The notes under the pieces: generated by a model
The model's input: the letters and a program-made list of their open reading frames with translations, nothing else
Told to the model about the DNA's origin: nothing
Database searches by the model: none
Source: Hevea brasiliensis
Lineage: Eukaryota > Streptophyta > Magnoliopsida > Malpighiales > Euphorbiaceae
NCBI RefSeq assembly: GCF_030052815.1
Contig: NC_079494.1
Coordinates: 40,720,467 to 40,784,466 of the forward strand
DNA: 64,000 bases
Direction of reading: 5' to 3'
In this document: in pieces, positions 25,452 through 37,511 of the stretch
How positions within the stretch are numbered: the first letter of the stretch is position 1
Layout: every line of letters begins with the position of its first letter
Made by a program: the position numbers and the translations under genes

Positions 25452-25493
25452 CTAAGCAGCAATGCTTAGCGCGATGGAATTGTTTCCTTCGCG
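25452..25493 (+). other. Tandem stem-loop pair in the 22067-26183 LTR
   Basis: CTAAGCA/TGCTTAG around GCAA (25452-25469), then CGCGATGG/CCTTCGCG around an 8-base loop (25470-25493, one mismatch). The second stem differs in sequence from that of A and T but still pairs. Confidence 0.7.
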
Positions 25494-26188
25494 CAGGTAC
25501 TGAAGCTAGAACCCAATGGACGTTTGACTGGGAATTTTGGGAGTTTTGATCAGCAGAGTGTCAAAGTTTGTCACCTCCTCAGCAATGCATGTAGATAGGG
25601 CCCATATAGATCATATTTTGTATTTTGTATAAAATGCTAGATATTATATTATAATGTAGATTATGAACAGGTAATTAATAGGAATGCGATGTAAATTAAT
25701 TAATTAGCTTTTTTCATATGTAATTAATTTATATATTATGTAAATTATGAAATTTTGTAATTATTTTGTAAATTATGTGAATTAAGGAAATTTGAAAATT
25801 TTGCTTATGTAATTTGAGAATGTTTACATATGAATTGAGTATGAATGGAAATGTATGGAAATGATTATGAAATTGAAATGTATGGATGAGATTTGAAATA
25901 TGAGAAAATTATGAGAATGATTGATGAGATAATTATGATTAGCATGGATAAGATTTTATTTTGGAAATATTGTTGAATTTCAAATAGGTGAATATTGAAA
26001 TACCCCAAACAATAATAAAATAGGGCAAACTCCGCTGGTTTTTCCGTCGAAAAATAATTGATATTAAATTAAATGAATTCAAAATTATTTTAAAAAAAAT
26101 AAAGTAAGATAAGTTAGGGTGCTCCGGCACCGATTGTAGCACGCCTCGCTCTGCTACACTGTAGTCGGGTGAGGGGTGTTACAAGGAA

Positions 26189-26450
26189 GTTGCGGTTCTC
26201 GCAATAAGGAGCCCTAGACCCGGGGGAAAATTCATAAAATAATTTTTGGGACTCTAGAGAATGGTCATTGAGGTTCCTATGGCATTAGAATGCCAAGAAA
26301 ATTTTTAAAAATTTGTTTTCAATCAGTACAGACAATTTTGGTTTGTTAAGCCAAACAGAGGGCATTTTGGTCATTTTGCCTTCAGGGGTGTTTTTTGCCT
26401 ACTTTTCTAGTTAAGTAAATAATTATTATGACATAAAATGTGAATAAATA
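26189..26450 (+). repeat. D, piece 2
   Basis: Continues D in register (GTTGCGGTTCTCGC...). It ends with the TSD AAATA of insertion E. Confidence 0.88.
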
Positions 26451-29400
26451 TGTAACATCCCCACTGTACGTATTCTGTACGTTCTGTTACTCCAATGACC
26501 TAATATCTGTCCGGACAAGTCAGGATGTTTGGAACTACACTTCAGTGATAGTGAACAGACATATAATGATGAAATAAATAAAAAGAAAATGCAAGAAAAA
26601 TTAAAAAAAATAAAAGAGAGAAAATAAAACTAAGTTAAACGAGCCGATACCGTAACGATGGGTGACCACACCGGGAAGTTACGGCGAAGGCAATTGCCGA
26701 CCCCAGGACTGTGGGGAACCCTCGGAAATAAATTTCGGGACATAATTAAAGGTTTATTGAAATATAATTAACACTAGAAATATCAAAGAAAAATTAATAA
26801 ATTAGTACAAAGAAAAAAGAAAAATCAAGAAATAGACAAAAATCGGTGTTACCGAAAAATCGGGAATACAACCCGAAGAGGGGTATTTTGGTCATTTAAC
26901 ACCTAGGGTTGCCTTTTGACCTCAATGTCCATTAAAAATAAATGATATTACACTTTGAAAATGTCATTAAAAATTAAATTGTAGTAAATTATATGAATAG
27001 TAAAAGAAATGGGGCATAAAATTCAATTTATGAAACTTTAAATCATTAAACATTAAAATATGGTTTAGTGCTCCACTAACTCCTAATTTGGGACACCTAT
27101 ACAAGTCATTTGTGGATAGAAACCATCATCTTCAACCTTGAAAGTAAACCAGCTGAGAGAAACTCCATTGAAGTCCACCATGGCCAAATGAGTTCCATCA
27201 CCATGCACCATTGATTTAGCCATTATTTCCATTTTGTTTCTTCATTAAAGCTTGGACACTCACCTTGAGGAAGCTTTTGGGAGCAAGAAGGAAGGGATTT
27301 AGTGAGTTTTTAACAAGCTCTAAAAGAAGTAAGTGTCCAAATCCCCTCCCTTGCTTTAGTAAACTTCATGTTTAGGTTGAGGTGAGTTAACTGGTGAAGA
27401 GAATGGAAGAATTTGTTGAGTTATGGTATTGTTCAATTTCGGCAGCCATGAGAACCTATGTTGCTTGAGTTTTTCTTTCCTCTAATGGATGGAAAATAAT
27501 GTTGATTTAGTCATTTTAAAGTTGTAGCAATTTAGTTTCCATGTATATGTACATTGTGTACTTGAAATTAAGGGTTTAGAAAGCAATTTGTATACCTTAG
27601 TAAACTGCCACTTTTGGTAGCCTTTAAATTCATGAATTAGTGTTTGATTTCATGAATTTTCTTGATGAATTATGGTGAAGATGAATTGAGGACAGTGTAT
27701 GTGAAGTAATGGTTGGGAGGTATATGTTGTAATTAAGTGTTTTCATGTATATATTATATTGAATTTAACTTTGTAAATTAGGGTTGCATAATGTATATGG
27801 AGCACTTGTATATTCTGCCCAAATGGACGTGAATGAGATATGATGAATAGTATAGAAGTTTTATGAATGTGTATTTGTAGTTTTGGGAGGAGGAGAAGTG
27901 TTATTTGGAAGTGTTCATTGTGTGCAGATTTTGTATTGTGAAGGCAGTAGGTAAATTGAACCATAAGTGACAATTGGTGACCCCAATTGGTATGAGGCCA
28001 ATGGAAGGTGAAACTAGACACAAAATAGGCCAACTTTCATGTAGAAATGTTGCCAAAATTCTGCCTAGAAACTGACCTTAAAAATGACCTAATCCGGAAT
28101 TGCTAAGTGCAAGCCCAGATTTTTGACTATATGAACAGTAGTCACTAAGATGACCATAACTCACTCAAAACAGGTCCAAATGACCAGAAATTTTTACCAT
28201 GGAAAGCTTAGACATAGAGCTACAATTCTTATGAAGACATCAAAGCCCAGAAATGACCAGAACCAAGACAAATTGCTTGCCCAATTTTGGGTACCAAAAC
28301 TGCTAAAACTGAATTTGACCTAAAATTGACCAAATTTTGCACTAAAGATGCAATCTGTCCAGCTTTAGTAAATTGACCATATCTTGGTCTATACAACTCA
28401 GAATGAACTGAAATTTATGCCAAAGTTTAATAAGGCATAGAACTACAATTTTGCATCTTTGACTAGAAGCTAAAAACTAAGAGAAATAGGACATTAAGCT
28501 AGACCAATCTAGCACACTAAAACTGAAAATTTGACATTTATATACAATGAAGCTTGAAGTAATTTGGCAATGAATGCCAACTTGTGAAAAGGGTAAACTG
28601 CACTATATTGGCAACATATTGAATTACAAATTGTGACATGTTAATGCTGGAATCAACTTATCCATATTATCTAAAAAGGTCAACATTTACATTGACTTGT
28701 GAATTATATGATAACTAGTAAACTAAAAAAAAAAAAAAAGAAGAATTAAACAATTAATTTGTAATGTGCCCTAGTTTGCCTAGTTGACTAGTTTGGATAA
28801 GTTGGCATGCCAGTAGGATTCTAACAGCTGTTCTGTAAATGGTTTTACGCCATACTGTGTTTTTACAGCTTATTATGCCGCACTGTGATTTTAATAGCCT
28901 ACGGCTAAACGGATTATGTCACACCCTAGCACTCCGTAAGATGTAACATGATCCCGTAGTACACCTAATGAATTATCGTACTTCGCCTACCGGTAACCCA
29001 TTAAATATGCTACAAGGGATTTTAAAACAATTCTCATGAAATTCAAATCATCGATTAAAATCTGGTGTTATAAAATTTTTTTCAAAATTTCAGTAGAGTG
29101 CCAGCTGTATTTTGAGAAAATAGTTCTTCAAACCTGGAAAGGAAAACACTCCCAATATGATTTCTCAAATACAACTCCAATAAACTTCATTTCATCTCAC
29201 AATTCAAATCTCAATAATCAAATCAATTCATTTTCAAACCAACCTCATTATAAAAGAAACATTTCATTGATTACAAGACTTAAAAATTAATATTACAAAA
29301 CTATACAGGTAAATGAAATCTCAAATTTACATTATAATAATTTGCACTTAATTACATATCAAAATATTTTACAAGAGTTTTTATAGAACTGCTCAAATAA

Positions 29401-30865
29401 TTTATATACATATTATTACATGCATACATCAAACTTATGTACATGGGTATACCTATGATATACCTGGAGCTGATCTGAATGTGTCTTCAAAGAAGCTTAC
29501 TCAACTGCTCTATGCTCTTTTCACTTGTGACAGCATACAAAGCTATCGCTGAGTGGTGAACTCAGTGGTGCATGACTATAATTTAAAACATAGTACAATA
29601 TACATTGACAAAATTATAACAATTAATTTGAAAGTATTGAAATTTAACAAAATTTCAAAAGTTAAAATCTTCGTTGCCAATAATATAAATCATTAGTTAA
29701 AATGACTTTGAGCAAGAAATTCAATTTATCAAATCACAACTGGACATTTAAAGTAATTCTAGCAATCATAGAAATAAAGATTAATTCCAACAAAATCAAT
29801 TATATATAAATCATAATTGAAATCACAATTCTTTACTATTCACAAACAATTATTTTTCTCACTAACTATGCAAGACTAATCTACAAGGGCCATCTTTAGG
29901 GTGATTCTAGCTCCCTATAGTCGAGGTGGTTGAATCATCGTGCACAGTACACATCACAATAATGAAATTTCCTAAAGGGCCATAACAAATAAAAACTTAG
30001 ATCTAACCTTTAATCAGAGGAGAATCTAAGCCTGTGCATGTACCATGGTAATTGAAACAAAGCTAACTCCATTGTCTCCTCAACAAATGAGAGAGACGGG
30101 TAATAACCTAGTCAAGCATCTATAGTGAGATATAAAACAATATCATAATCTCTTTGTCCTTTTTGTGAGCATAAATCACAACACAATTCAATTCAATGTC
30201 AATTCCAATATCCAATAATTTTATGCTCATCACAATTCAAAATATATTTTATCACAATTTTTCCAAAACTAATTTATTCAATCCACAACAATGCTTAATA
30301 CTTGTTGAAATAACATTTCACAAAGGTAAATTCATACATACTATAACAATTTCAATAATCATTGAATTAAATCCAATACTTGATAAACATAATACATAAG
30401 GAAAATAACGTCATTTAATCATATGAAATATTCAGAACAAAATCAATTAAAAACTAGTTGTGCACAAACCTCTGATGAGTCAACTCTTGGCCTTGACTCA
30501 GTGGGTCTTTTCCTTTCTCAGTGTCTTTTCTAATTGAAACACACAATTTAAAGTGTTTCAGTACTCATTTAAATTATTTCTAATAATAAGGTTCAATAAT
30601 TAAATTTTATTAACACTATTCCTTTCATTAATTAACCTATAATGTTGACCTTTAATGCACACTATAGTACTTTCTAATTAATCAATTTTAATTTTCCCAA
30701 TTTGTCACATTTTATAGTCTCTAAGTGTTGGTATATGTTACCAATTTCATTTTAAAGCTTATTGCATTTTATTACCATTTTCCAGATTTCATAGCCAAAG
30801 TTTACTATCTATTGAACCAGGCTACAGTGTAAATTTAATAGATTTCCTTTCATTAAATTGTTTCT

Positions 30866-31930
30866 CATTGTGTCTTCTTTAATTTCCTTTTTGAATTACT
30901 CTATTTGGAGTTGTACAGCTCAAGTTATGGTCAATTGACCATAACTAGGTCAATTTTGAATTTTGGCTCCCTTACTAGGCGGTTTTAGTATTACACTTTG
31001 CCAATTTTATTTGAGTAGGTTGCTGCCATATTTAGGTCTATTACTCCTTATAGGATATGTTACCCTATGTCTTATGGTCACTAAGAATTTTTTATTGTAA
31101 TTTTTCAAGTCTTGTAGAGTTACTTATGGTCAAGTTATTGGACTGGACTCAATGGTCTTATAGTGACAGGAAGTTCAACTAGGGCAGTAGCTTTGACCGA
31201 ACATTTGAGCTTCTTACATTCATAAGGTGAGGGAGAGGTCTAAAACAAAGTTGAAGGTCTATTTCTTAGCTTTCCAGAATGGTATGGCTCATTTTGTTTG
31301 AACACTTCTAGTGGGAGTTATACTTAAAACACTTTTCTGGAGTTAATAGTCATTTGAACCATTTCCAGATTTGGTATGCCAAAATAATCAAGTTAATTGA
31401 CCTAGTTCCCTAAGTTCTGGGTTTTGGTCAAAATACCATTATTGTAGGCCTATGTCTTAGTGAAAATTTGGCACTGGTTTTAGGGCATTTGGAGTTATAT
31501 GGACCAAGTTATGGTTATTTTTCTATTGCTGGTCAAGTTGCACTTATATTGCAAAGTTTAGGTCATTTTTAGGTCCAAGTCAATTCGGCCAGTTTTTGTA
31601 ACCCAACTTGTGCAAGCATTTTGACTTGGTTCTGGTCATTTATGGGCTTTGGTGTCTTCATAAGAGTTGTATCTCTATGTCTAAGCTTTCTATGGTATAA
31701 ATTTCAGGTCATTTGGACCTGTTTTGAGTGAGTTATGGCCAAAATACTAACTACTGTTCATATGGTCAAAATTATGGGTTTTCATGTCATGCAATTCCGG
31801 ATTTGGTCATTCTTTTATGTCACTTCTAGGCAAAACTTGGACAAGCTCTCTACATGAAAGTTGGTCTATTTTATGTCTAGTTTCACTTCCAATTGGCCTC
31901 ATACCAATTGGGGTCACACAATTAGGGTTA
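30866..31930 (-). repeat. Degenerate ~200-nt periodic repeat, about six units
   Basis: Related phrases (TATGTCTTAG-like, then ATTTCAGGTCATTTGGAC-like, then AGTTATGGTC) recur with start points near 30866, 31074, 31257, 31450, 31673 and 31871. Shorter runs of the same units occur in other LTRs (for example 58077, 58289, 58484 in C and 7893, 8098, 8289 in A). Confidence 0.7.
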
Positions 31931-32046
31931 TAAGCTCAATTACATACTGCCCTTAAACACATTGCTCCAACACCAACCAAATGCACATTCACCTTGCTAT
32001 AAGTTCATTTCTCATACCCAATTCTGAATTGGTATCATACCATGAC

Positions 32047-32154
32047 CATTCATGACATTACATTTTGGTCACTTTAGGCAGAATATAATAATTCTCATAC
32101 CATTCATGACATTACATTTTGGTCACTTTAGGCAGAATATAATAATTCTCAATA
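32047..32154. repeat. 54-bp tandem duplication, nearly perfect
   Basis: The unit begins CATTCATGACATTACATTTT and occurs at 32047-32100 and 32101-32154; only the last few bases differ. It looks like a recent slippage event in this LTR. Confidence 0.93.
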
Positions 32155-33864
32155 CACACATTACAACTTTAATTCTCAAAGTTACATTCAACACAATATA
32201 TATACATGTAATCACTTAATTTGTTACATACACTTCCACTATCACTTCATATACACTGCCCTCAAACCATCACTAATAAAATTCACCAATTAATTTCATG
32301 AGATCAAACACTAATCCATGCTCTTCAAGGCTGCCAAAAATGGCAGTTTGCTAAGGCTTTCAAATATACTTTCCAAACCCCTAAATTCAAGTGCTCAATA
32401 TTCATACATGGAAAGTAAGTTGCTAATACATCAATTTAACCAAATCAATCCTAATTCCCATCAATTACATGTAGAAAAAACTCAAGCAAACTCACCTCCC
32501 ATGGCTGCCAAAAATGGACAGTCCCATAACATAACCATTTCTTCAAATTTTTCAATCAAACTATTCACCATAACCTCAATACAAACTTTAATAAAGCAAG
32601 GGAAGAAAAACTAGCACTAACCTTATTTTCAGCTTGAAAAAACTTCACCAAATCCCTTTCTTTTTGCTACCTATCTACTACCCATAGTGTGAGGATCACT
32701 TTTAATGAAGGGAGTCTTGAGTTTTAAGTTGAAAATGGGGGAGGATTGAAGCTTGCACATGGGACATCCATGGAGGCTTTGAGAGAAAATCAAATTCGGC
32801 AATGGTGATGAAGGAGTGAAGAAGATGAAATGATTTAGTGGAAAATGCTATCCACTTATGGTTTTATACCCCACTAACCATTTAAATAATAGTTAAAATA
32901 ATTAAACTTTCATAATTCTAATTATAGCCCCATATTTCCTTTAATTGCATTTCATTTATAATTTCATTTTTCATGGGATTTTCAAAGTTTAATTCCACTT
33001 ATTTTTAATGGACATTTAGGTCAAAAGTTGACTTTAGGTGTCAAATGACCAAAATGCCCCTCTTCGGGTCAAATTTAGACTTTTTCGGTAACGCCGATTT
33101 AATCTTTGTCTTGGCGATTTTCTTAAATTTTCGTTTTTATTTGTACTGACTTACTAATTTTTCTTTGACATTTTTAGTGTTAATTACACCTCATTAGACC
33201 TTTAATTATGTCTCAAAATTTATTTTCGAGGGTTCCCCGCAGTCCTGGGGTCGGTAATTGCCTTCGCCATAACTTTCCGGTGCGGTCACCCATCGCTATG
33301 GTGCCTGCTCGTTTAACCTAGTTTCATTTCCTCTCTTTTATTTTTCCTTAATTTTTATTGTATTTTCTTATTATTTATTTCATCATTTTATGCCTTCTCA
33401 CTATTACTGAAGTGTAGTCCCATACATCTTGACTTGTTCGGACAGACATTAGGTCACTGGAGTAGCAGAATGTACAAACTATGTAAAGTGAGGGCGTTAC
33501 AGATTGTGTTATTATACTTGGCTTATCGCCTGATTGACTATATGGCTTTTTAGCCACACTGTTTGTACACCGGGAGACGCTTTGTGACCGATGGTGTGAC
33601 GGCCCGAGGTATTAGGTAACCAGTGCTAGTATATCCATTTATCTAGTCTGGTCAGTGTATAGGCTACACGAGTAGTTAATTTAAGTATTATTAAATTCAA
33701 ATAGCTAAATTCAGTTTATTGACATACAACACCACCAAAATTAACAAAAATGAAAGGTTAGCAAATAAAAGTAGAATCAACAACTATAAAGAATATCAAT
33801 GTCATAAATTCATAAATACTTCATTTATTTTATTTTAGTTTATATTTCTTTATATTTGGCACCA

Positions 33865-33902
33865 CTAAGTAGAATTGCTTAGCGCGTTGCTTTTGCTACG
33901 CG
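33865..33902 (+). other. Tandem stem-loop pair in E
   Basis: CTAAGTA/TGCTTAG around GAAT (33865-33882, one G-U pair), then CGCGTTGC/GCTACGCG around TTTT (33883-33902, one mismatch). Confidence 0.7.
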
Positions 33903-34477
33903 TAAGTATTGGAGACACAGCTGGAGAGCCCAGCAGACCTACGACCGGGTGAGACATCAGATGTGCACAGGAGTCCAAAGTCATCTGCACTACACTGCAT
34001 ACATGGTAGGACTTAGGATCTTGTGTAATGACTATCAGTTGTATTTTGACATTTTGTTATGTAATTTGTATATTCTAAAACTTTAAGGTTTGTGATAAAC
34101 TGTACATATTAAACTCCTATGGAGAGTGTTTGGATGAATCTAAATTATGATGGATTGTATTTTGAAACTATGAAATTTTGAGACTGAAAAATTAGTTGAA
34201 AGATTGAGATTATCATATTGAACTATTTTTAACAGGTTTAGAAGGACAGTTTGTCCGAAATATAGACGACACCTTATTGGGTTTTTATTTCTATTTTTGA
34301 AATACTGATTTTATTAAAATCTGAATATAGAACTAGTATATTATGAATATCACATAAAGATTTTTTAAATCAAATTGAGTTAAAAAAAAGAGATAATCAC
34401 AGACTAGGTGCTCCAGCACTTCGTGTAGCATGCCTTGCCCTGTTACACTGTAGACAAGTGAGGGGTGTTATAAAATA

Positions 34478-35393
34478 TTGCTAAAAATTAAATTGAAATT
34501 AAGTAGACAAGAAAAAGAAAGAAAATGAAAGAAATTAGAATTATGACATCACCATGATGTCATTAAACACTTACCACCAATTACAATTAATTAAGCCCAT
34601 TTAAAAAAAATAAAATGAGATAAGAATACAGTAAAAAAAATAAAAAAACTTAGCAGCCATCACCTTCACCCAAACCAGCCGCCCCATACCCTTTCCATTG
34701 TCCTCCATTGCCAAGTTTTCAAAGCTTAGTTTCCTTGGATTTTCTTCCACTAAACCCTAAATTCCCAACACAAAAACTTGATAGTTCATCTTAGTGAAGC
34801 TTTTGGGAGCAAAAAAAAGTGAAAAAGAAGAGCTCTTGCAAGATTGGAATTAACTCCACTCAAGGTTAGTGACCAAACTTCATGTTTCTCTTTAGTTTCA
34901 TGTTGAGGAAGTCAGATTAAGTAGAAATCTATAGGAAAATTGCATAAAAATTATGGGTATACCTCCCCAAAAATTTCAGCAGCCTTATACTTGGTAGGGT
35001 TATGAAGTTTTCATTGAGGTAAAATGGTATCATGGCTGCCTTCAATATTAACTTCATGATTAGGATAATGAAATGCAAGTTAAATGCATGATTTGAGATG
35101 GTTGAGTTAGGGTTTGGGTATGAAATTGAGACTTTGTTCATGTGTTGGTGAATAAAAGTTTAAATGGTCAATTAGTGACTATTTGGCTGTGTATGATGAG
35201 GAAATGAAGTGAGTTGTGGCTTGGCATTTGAGTTTGGGTAAGCTGCCTTAGCTGACCTGCAAGATTGATTGTGAGTCTAGGAGGTTTAGGCAGCTATAAA
35301 TGGAGTTATAGAGGTTCAATTGATGCAAGGCCAATTGGACATGAAACTAGACACATATTGGCACAACTTTGGTGAAGAAACCCTACCCAGAAA
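34478..35393 (+). repeat. D, piece 3
   Basis: Continues D from AAATATTGCTAAAAATT to AGAAACCCTACCCAGAAA. It includes the stretch antisense to the recurring reading frame. It ends at insertion G. Confidence 0.88.
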
Positions 35394-37511
35394 TGTAACA
35401 CCCCCATTTGTATAGCCTAGTATATTTCACTGTTCCGGTGACCGGTGTCGGTCCGGACAATTAAGGGGATTAGAATCACATCTAAGACAACTAGAGAAGC
35501 CATAAACACAAATAATTAGTAATGTTCAATTAGTTAAGTATAAATAAGAAAAACAGAACATAAGAAGTTAAACGAGCTGAGAGTCACAGCGATGGGTGAC
35601 CTTATTGGGAACGATTGTGAAGTTATTTTAAACTCAAATTTCGAACCGTAAAATATGACACCGCGGTCCTTAGGACCCTTATAAACACAGTGGAAAAGAG
35701 AAAATCACGAAAAAGAATTGTTAAGCCAGTCAAATAATTAGGTCAGGGAGCCGGAAGAAATATGGAATTAATTACAAACCGGGATGAACCAGCGAGGGGC
35801 AATTTGGTCAATTGACCCCGAGAGCTGACTCCTGATCTAACTGTCAAATAAAATCGGAGAAAAAAAATTTTGGAATCGAGAATTAAATTAAAGAATTAAT
35901 AAAAAAAAAAGAAAGAAAATGGAAAAGTCAAAAGGTGATGACATCATGCATGACTTCATGCATGATGCCATAAAAATAATACTTAATATATTTATTTAAT
36001 TGGGATTTTTGGGTCTTCCATGAGGATAAAAACAAAACAAAAGGAAAGAAAAAAAAAGTAAAAAGTCTTCTTCCACCAAGCTTGCCGCCCTCACACATTC
36101 TCTCTCTCCCTCACCATTGCAAACTCCATTAAAGCTTGTCTTCAAGCTTTGAAACCCTCACTAAACCCTCACTAAACCTCAACTTCTCCCATACTTGCTT
36201 CACAAAACCTTGTTCTAGTCACTTGGGAAGGAGCTTGACAACAAAAAGAAAAAGAAAGGAAGAAGTTTTGAAGAAAAAGAAATTCTACATAAAAGGTTAG
36301 TAATCAAATTTGATAATTCGAGTTTGATTCTTACATTTCTAACTTATTGAGCTTGTAAATAAACTTAAAATGGAAAGAAAATTTGTTGAGGGATTATATA
36401 GAATTTTGGACAGCTAGGGTTTGGTTGGATAAAGTATAAATTTGTTTGAGCTAAACATGTTAGGAAGCTTAATTGAGTTAAGGGAGCATGTTTATAAGTG
36501 TTTAATTAGCTAAATGCAACAAATGACATGAATTAGAGTTTTGAACATTAGGGTTTAGAGACCAAAAATGTGAAGAAGTGCTAAATGATGTCTTTGACAT
36601 AGTTTAAGGTGAGAAATGGTCATTTGTGACCTAATTAAGTGTGTTAGAAGTGTTTGAATCAAAGCCAAATTCGGATTGGGTATGCACCATGACCAAAAGT
36701 CAACTTTGAGGGACCAAAAATGGAATTTTATAAGTCCAATTGGTATGGGACCAATTGGTAATGAAAATAGACACTAAATGACACAATTTTCATTCAGGAA
36801 GTATGCCCAAAAAGTGACCAAAACCTAGTGAACAAATTAACCAAAGTTGAAAAATTGCAGGCTGCCCTGTATAAACTGACCAAATGAACAGTGTTTGTTC
36901 ATTTGGTCATAATTTGAGCTAGGCAGGTAAAATTATACCATTAACCCAATCAAATTACTGAGCAAAGTTGGATCACTGAATCTGCAGGACTACAGATTTA
37001 CCATATGAATAGTAAAGTTTCAATGGCTATAACTCTCTCTAGAAAACTCCGCTTTAAGCGATTTTTGAACCCATGGAAACCTAAGACATAGTAGAACATT
37101 TCATATGAAGAAAATTAGACCAAATTATGGACTTAACTTGATCAAATTACTGAACGAAGTTAGATCAATAAATCTACAGAACCAAATTCTGCAGCATGAA
37201 CAGTAACTGTAATTTGAGTATAACTTGAGCTACAAAACTCCAATTGGAGTGATTCAAAAAGGAGAATAAACTTAAGACAATACAGAACATTTTCTATGGA
37301 GAAAGTTTTGCCAAATTCCAACAGAAAAGTGACCAATGGAGCAGTGCAACCTTAGATACCAAAAACTGAAAATTGACAATTTTGCCTAAAAGACTTAAGT
37401 GTTGAGAAAATGACCAAAACCAATAAGTTTGATGACCAAAATGTGGTATGTGGGTAAATTTGGAATTCCCATACCTATTAAGCCTTAGAAAGTCAATAAT
37501 TTGACTTGAAT

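Larger units (their letters stand above)
22067..26183 (+). mobile_element. Solo LTR with T-like head and gamma tail, inside D
   Basis: 4117 bases from TGTAACACCCTCACTG to GTGAGGGGTGTTACA. The flanks GGGAA (22062-22066) and AGGAA (26184-26188) fit a 5-bp TSD with one change, and the uninterrupted site (CAGNGGGAAGTTGCGG) is seen in T. Its head resembles the A/T family, while its tail (GTAGCACGCC...) matches E. It holds a 20-bp tandem repeat at 24763-24836, the stem-loop pair at 25452-25493 and an antisense frame at 23318-23677. There is no coding sequence. Confidence 0.9.
28917..33501 (-). mobile_element. Solo LTR (beta tail), inside E
   Basis: 4585 bases from TGTCACACCCTAGCACTCC to GAGGGCGTTACA. 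The flanks GATTA (28912-28916) and GATTG (33502-33506) fit a TSD with one change. Its head matches E and its tail matches C, G and 15067-19114. It holds the clearest run of the ~200-nt periodic repeat (30866-31930), a perfect 54-bp duplication (32047-32150) and the stem CTGAGT/ACTCAG at 29549-29565. No coding sequence is seen; frames such as 32318-32614 are low-complexity and unsupported. Confidence 0.9.
26451..34472 (+). mobile_element. E: solo LTR with a nested opposite-strand solo LTR, inside D
   Basis: It starts TGTAACATCCCCACTG and ends GAGGGGTGTTATA, with perfect TSD AAATA at 26446-26450 and 34473-34477. Its own sequence is 26451-28916 plus 33507-34472 (about 3.4 kb). The head, including AAGGCAATTGCCGACCCCAGG, matches the head of the LTR it contains (28917-33501), but the tail is of the gamma type shared with 22067-26183. 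The stem-loop pair is at 33865-33902. No coding sequence, PBS or PPT was found. Confidence 0.9.

Noticed and set aside
32318..32614. A 98-codon plus frame in the 28917-33501 LTR.
   Set aside because: Low-complexity Ser/Asn/Ile-rich composition, no recognisable domain, and not maintained in the related LTRs.
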